In this document: one piece after another, positions 61,675 through 64,000 of the stretch
How the letters are laid out: each line of letters opens with the position of its first letter
How positions within the stretch are numbered: position 1 is the stretch's first letter
From: Plantago ovata
Taxonomy: Eukaryota > Streptophyta > Magnoliopsida > Lamiales > Plantaginaceae
Assembly: GCA_028274465.1 (NCBI GenBank)
Contig: CM051457.1
Span: 100,811,982 to 100,875,981 of the forward strand
DNA length: 64,000 nt
Direction: 5' to 3'
Translations under genes and position numbers: made by a program
Notes under the pieces: model-generated
Told to the model about the DNA's origin: nothing
What the model saw: the letters and a program-made list of their open reading frames with translations, nothing else
The model's database searches: none

Positions 61675-62355
61675 TGAACAAACTGCAGTTTTTGTTATGC
61701 CCATTGACAAGATATTTAGCATCAAATATAGCTTTAATTTCATGAGTAGCTGATTATCACATGAAAACAGTAAAGAATTTTGCATAATGGTACCCTCTCC
61801 TTATGAACATATCTTTTTATATTGCACTAGCTCTGCATTATATCACTGTCTTATTATTCATTCTGTTTGCAGGCTTTTGATTACTCTTCTCTAGAACTGC
61901 CACAATTTCAGAACTTGACTTGGTTATCACTTGGTTCTGTGAGATCAGAAGGATGGATGATATTGGCAAGTTTCCTGTGTAATGCTCCTAATCTTCAACA
62001 TCTCGTGTTCGAACAGGTAGGAGAATTTATGAATAGGCTATACCATAGTCATTTCAGTTCATCCTATTAAGCTTAAACTTTGATATTTTTCTGTGTCTTT
62101 ATACTGAAGGAATTTAAACCCAGTGAAAAGGGGTATGCCGATTTCGAGCTTTTTGTGCCAAATCCTCCCAGTTGTTTGAAGCTATATCTCAAAAAAGTTG
62201 AATGTTGGAATTTCTATGGGTGAGAAGATGAAATGAAGTTGGTAGAGTATTTATTGCAGAATGGAGTTGCTCTTGAAAATGTAAGGCTCGATTGCATTCC
62301 TTCGGTGAAAAGTAGTATTTCGCATAGAATACTTAGGTTTAAATCCAGTGGGTAG

Positions 62356-63209
62356 ATGATTTTCTTATATCAGCTATATGCATCAAATTCTAGATGCTGA
62401 ATCGCTTTTAGTGTAATGGTCCTAAGTTAGGTGATAAGAAATTTGAGATACCATCTGTTCTTCCTCTATTTTTCAGGCTAGTATAAAAATCTCGAATTTG
62501 TATATTTCATCGTAGTTTTTTGTATAAAATATTTGTTATCACTGTAGGTTGAGTATTTTCAGCTCGTATGCTGGTCTGCTTTCTCTATCTCTAGTTGTCT
62601 ATGAGTCTTCATGGATCCATCTTATTGGAGAGTAAAACCTTGGTGAAGGCATAATTGAGTAGATATTGTAGAGAGCTGCATGTGTGAGTAATTGGCCAAG
62701 TCCTGCGTGTGTCCCGGGGTGTGGTCTTGTCTGGAAATGAAGCAGGTGAGCAACATTAACAACAAGGGAGAACTTGCTTCTGAAGACACCATCGAGTCTT
62801 ATTATTACCAGCACTAGCTAGCACCACGGTCTATGTCTTCTTGACCTCTTGTTGGTTGTTACGAGTATTGAGTACTAGTATTATCGTAGATTTTATTGTA
62901 GATATTTGCGATCTTGTTAATTTGTGATGCCTAGCAGTCCGTAGATTCTTTTCTTTGATACCCTTATTCTGGAACTCAAGAGAATCTGCTTGCTTTTAGC
63001 TCTGACATTAGAATTCTATCATCTGAGTTTTGGGAATGTTCAAACCTAAGACTCATGTTCGTGAGTGATACCTTCATTTGCCTAATCCTACAAATGCCCA
63101 AAGTGAATGTGTACTTAAGATGAAGAAACAACACTGTAAACTATCAACATGGCAGAAGTTTTTATATCAAGACGAGAAAGAAAGACCAAAATAAGATGCA
63201 TACTTATCG
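62356..63209. other. Intergenic region between the F-box pseudogene and gene 3
   Basis: No gene recognised. The last 100 bp (GAAGAAACAACACTGTAAAC, AACATGGCAGAAG) matches the 3' flanks of receptor kinase genes 1 and 2, so it belongs to the duplicated unit. Confidence 0.6.
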
Positions 63210-64000
63210 TTATCGACCCTCCAGCCTCGTGATGGACATGTCGTTTAATGAAATTGCTGCATTGGAGCTAACTGAAGTTTCAACATTTGTTAGATTCCTT
63301 TCAGTGAAGAAACCAGGCTGATTGGCTTGGGGTAACACGACATCACTTGTCAGCATCGTAACCACTGCAGACATGGTTGGTCTATCTTCTGGGCGTTGTT
63401 GGACACATAAAAGACTAACATGGATTGATCGTGTCACTTCTGATAAATAGTGTGAACTTCCAAGATAAGAATCAACTAATTCCAAGGATCTTCCTTCTCT
63501 ATAAAGCATCCATGCCTGCAGAATTAAAATAACTTAGAACCCATGCCTGTAATGTAATTAAAGTTGACATTGACACTTACGTGCCCAAGAAGGTTGAGGT
63601 GGTGGTCTCTATGAGAAAATCCTCTGTTTCTCTTGCCAGTAACAATTTCCAGCACAAGAACACCGAAGCTGAAGACATCAGACTTCACTGAAAACAAGCC
63701 ATCTATCGCGTATTCTGGTGCCATATAGCCACTACATGAAACTACTGCTCAGAAATGAAATCAATTACAGGATAACACAAGTGCATTTCACATATTAAGG
63801 TATCACACAACTTACTATGTTCCTACTACTCGGCTGGTGTAAGCTCCGGTTTCATTCCCTCCAAAGATTCTAGCTAGTCCAAAATCAGATATCTTTGGAT
63901 TCATATCAGAATATAATAGTACATTGCTTGCTTTGAGGTCTCTATGTATGATTCTAAGACGGGAATCCTGATGAAGGTACATAAGTCCACGAGCGATACC
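63210..64000 (-). CDS. G-type lectin S-receptor-like kinase, gene 3 (partial, cut by the window edge)
   Basis: Only the last three exons are in view: 63515-63210 (306 bp), 63731-63581 (151 bp) and exon 5 from 63816 past 64000. These lengths and splice positions equal those of genes 1 and 2. The visible protein includes the kinase C-lobe: part of exon 5 ([24 protein letters not shown]), then [35 protein letters not shown], and the C-terminal tail ending MSITRLEGR. The visible part has no break. It is closer to gene 1 in the tail ([20 protein letters not shown]). The N-terminal lectin part lies outside the window, so whether the gene is complete cannot be told. Confidence 0.88.

Larger units (their letters stand above)
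53686..62355 (+). pseudogene. F-box/LRR/FBD protein pseudogene, split by a gag-only LTR element
   Basis: Exon 1 (53686-54906) starts MDLNSVVEECL and has two F-box-like segments, IDRISKLPKSILFRIMCGL and, after an Asn run, IDRISDLPNSILVKILS. The LRR part follows (FVDKLFFVTLRDVP, CTTLVSLRLEMECELSIL, LPCLKTLYLSGLEFDDGG). Donor GTGAGC is at 54907. Exon 2 is 61873-62016 (LPQFQNLTWLSLGS, NAPNLQHLVFEQ), and exon 3 starts at 62110 with an FBD domain (EDEMKLVEYLLQNG). The host gene is broken: the frame changes near 54015, 54170 and 54330, and an in-frame TGA lies at 62221. The first intron is 6966 bp, nearly all of it the element at 55560-61674. Such proteins normally act as SCF ubiquitin-ligase substrate receptors; this copy probably cannot. 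Confidence 0.85.

Overview
This is a transposon-rich stretch of a plant nuclear genome, almost certainly a eudicot. The evidence is spliced genes with GT-AG introns, S-locus-type receptor kinases, a SAUR gene and an F-box/LRR/FBD gene, together with plant-type Copia, Ty3/gypsy-like, CACTA, hAT, Stowaway-like and L1-like elements. The species cannot be named from the sequence alone. No tRNA, rRNA, CRISPR or bacterial operon was seen.

Left part (1-20,000). A nested stack of mobile elements: a decayed L1-like LINE (1-2414), then a minus-strand Copia-type LTR (2415-17224) cut by two later insertions. The first is a 3.5-kb CACTA transposon (2939-6451, TSD TTA). The second is a full-length Copia element with 2-kb LTRs (6484-16251, TSD GGTCC). 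From 17,225 to about 20,000 there are repeat-rich remnants and no recognisable gene.

Middle (20,000-31,300). A small single-exon SAUR gene on the minus strand (21724-22020) is followed by a GATC-rich tract, a 78-bp tandem duplication and a perfect 36-bp-arm hairpin (23211-23285). Then come a second CACTA element of the same family in the opposite orientation (23504-27116, TSD GAA), a probable LTR (27120-28264), a 901-bp non-autonomous hAT element with an 8-bp TSD (28352-29252), and an old gypsy-like remnant.

Receptor-kinase cluster (31,488-40,430 and 63,210-64,000). Two complete seven-exon G-type lectin S-receptor-like kinase genes lie head-to-tail on the minus strand, predicted at 821 and 817 aa. 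A third copy starts at the right edge and runs out of the window. Exon lengths and phases are almost identical, and upstream flanks of the first two are also duplicated, so this is a local tandem duplication. About 23 kb of other sequence separates copy 2 from copy 3: a Stowaway-like MITE, a solo LTR (41140-42652, TSD CCGAG), a minus-strand Copia element (45757-53642) that itself holds a 2-kb solo LTR (47636-49643, TSD ATATC), and an F-box/LRR/FBD pseudogene (53686-62355). The last intron-sized gap of the pseudogene holds a gag-only LTR element (55560-61674, TSD TGAAC) whose two 1282-bp LTRs differ at about two positions by eye, making it by far the youngest insertion here.

I found no new multi-gene system. 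The most unusual items are the very young gag-only element with two internal repeat arrays, one made of repeated stem-loops; the CACTA pair that carries a TNPA-like gene but no transposase gene; the perfect hairpin at 23.2 kb; and the receptor-kinase tandem cluster.
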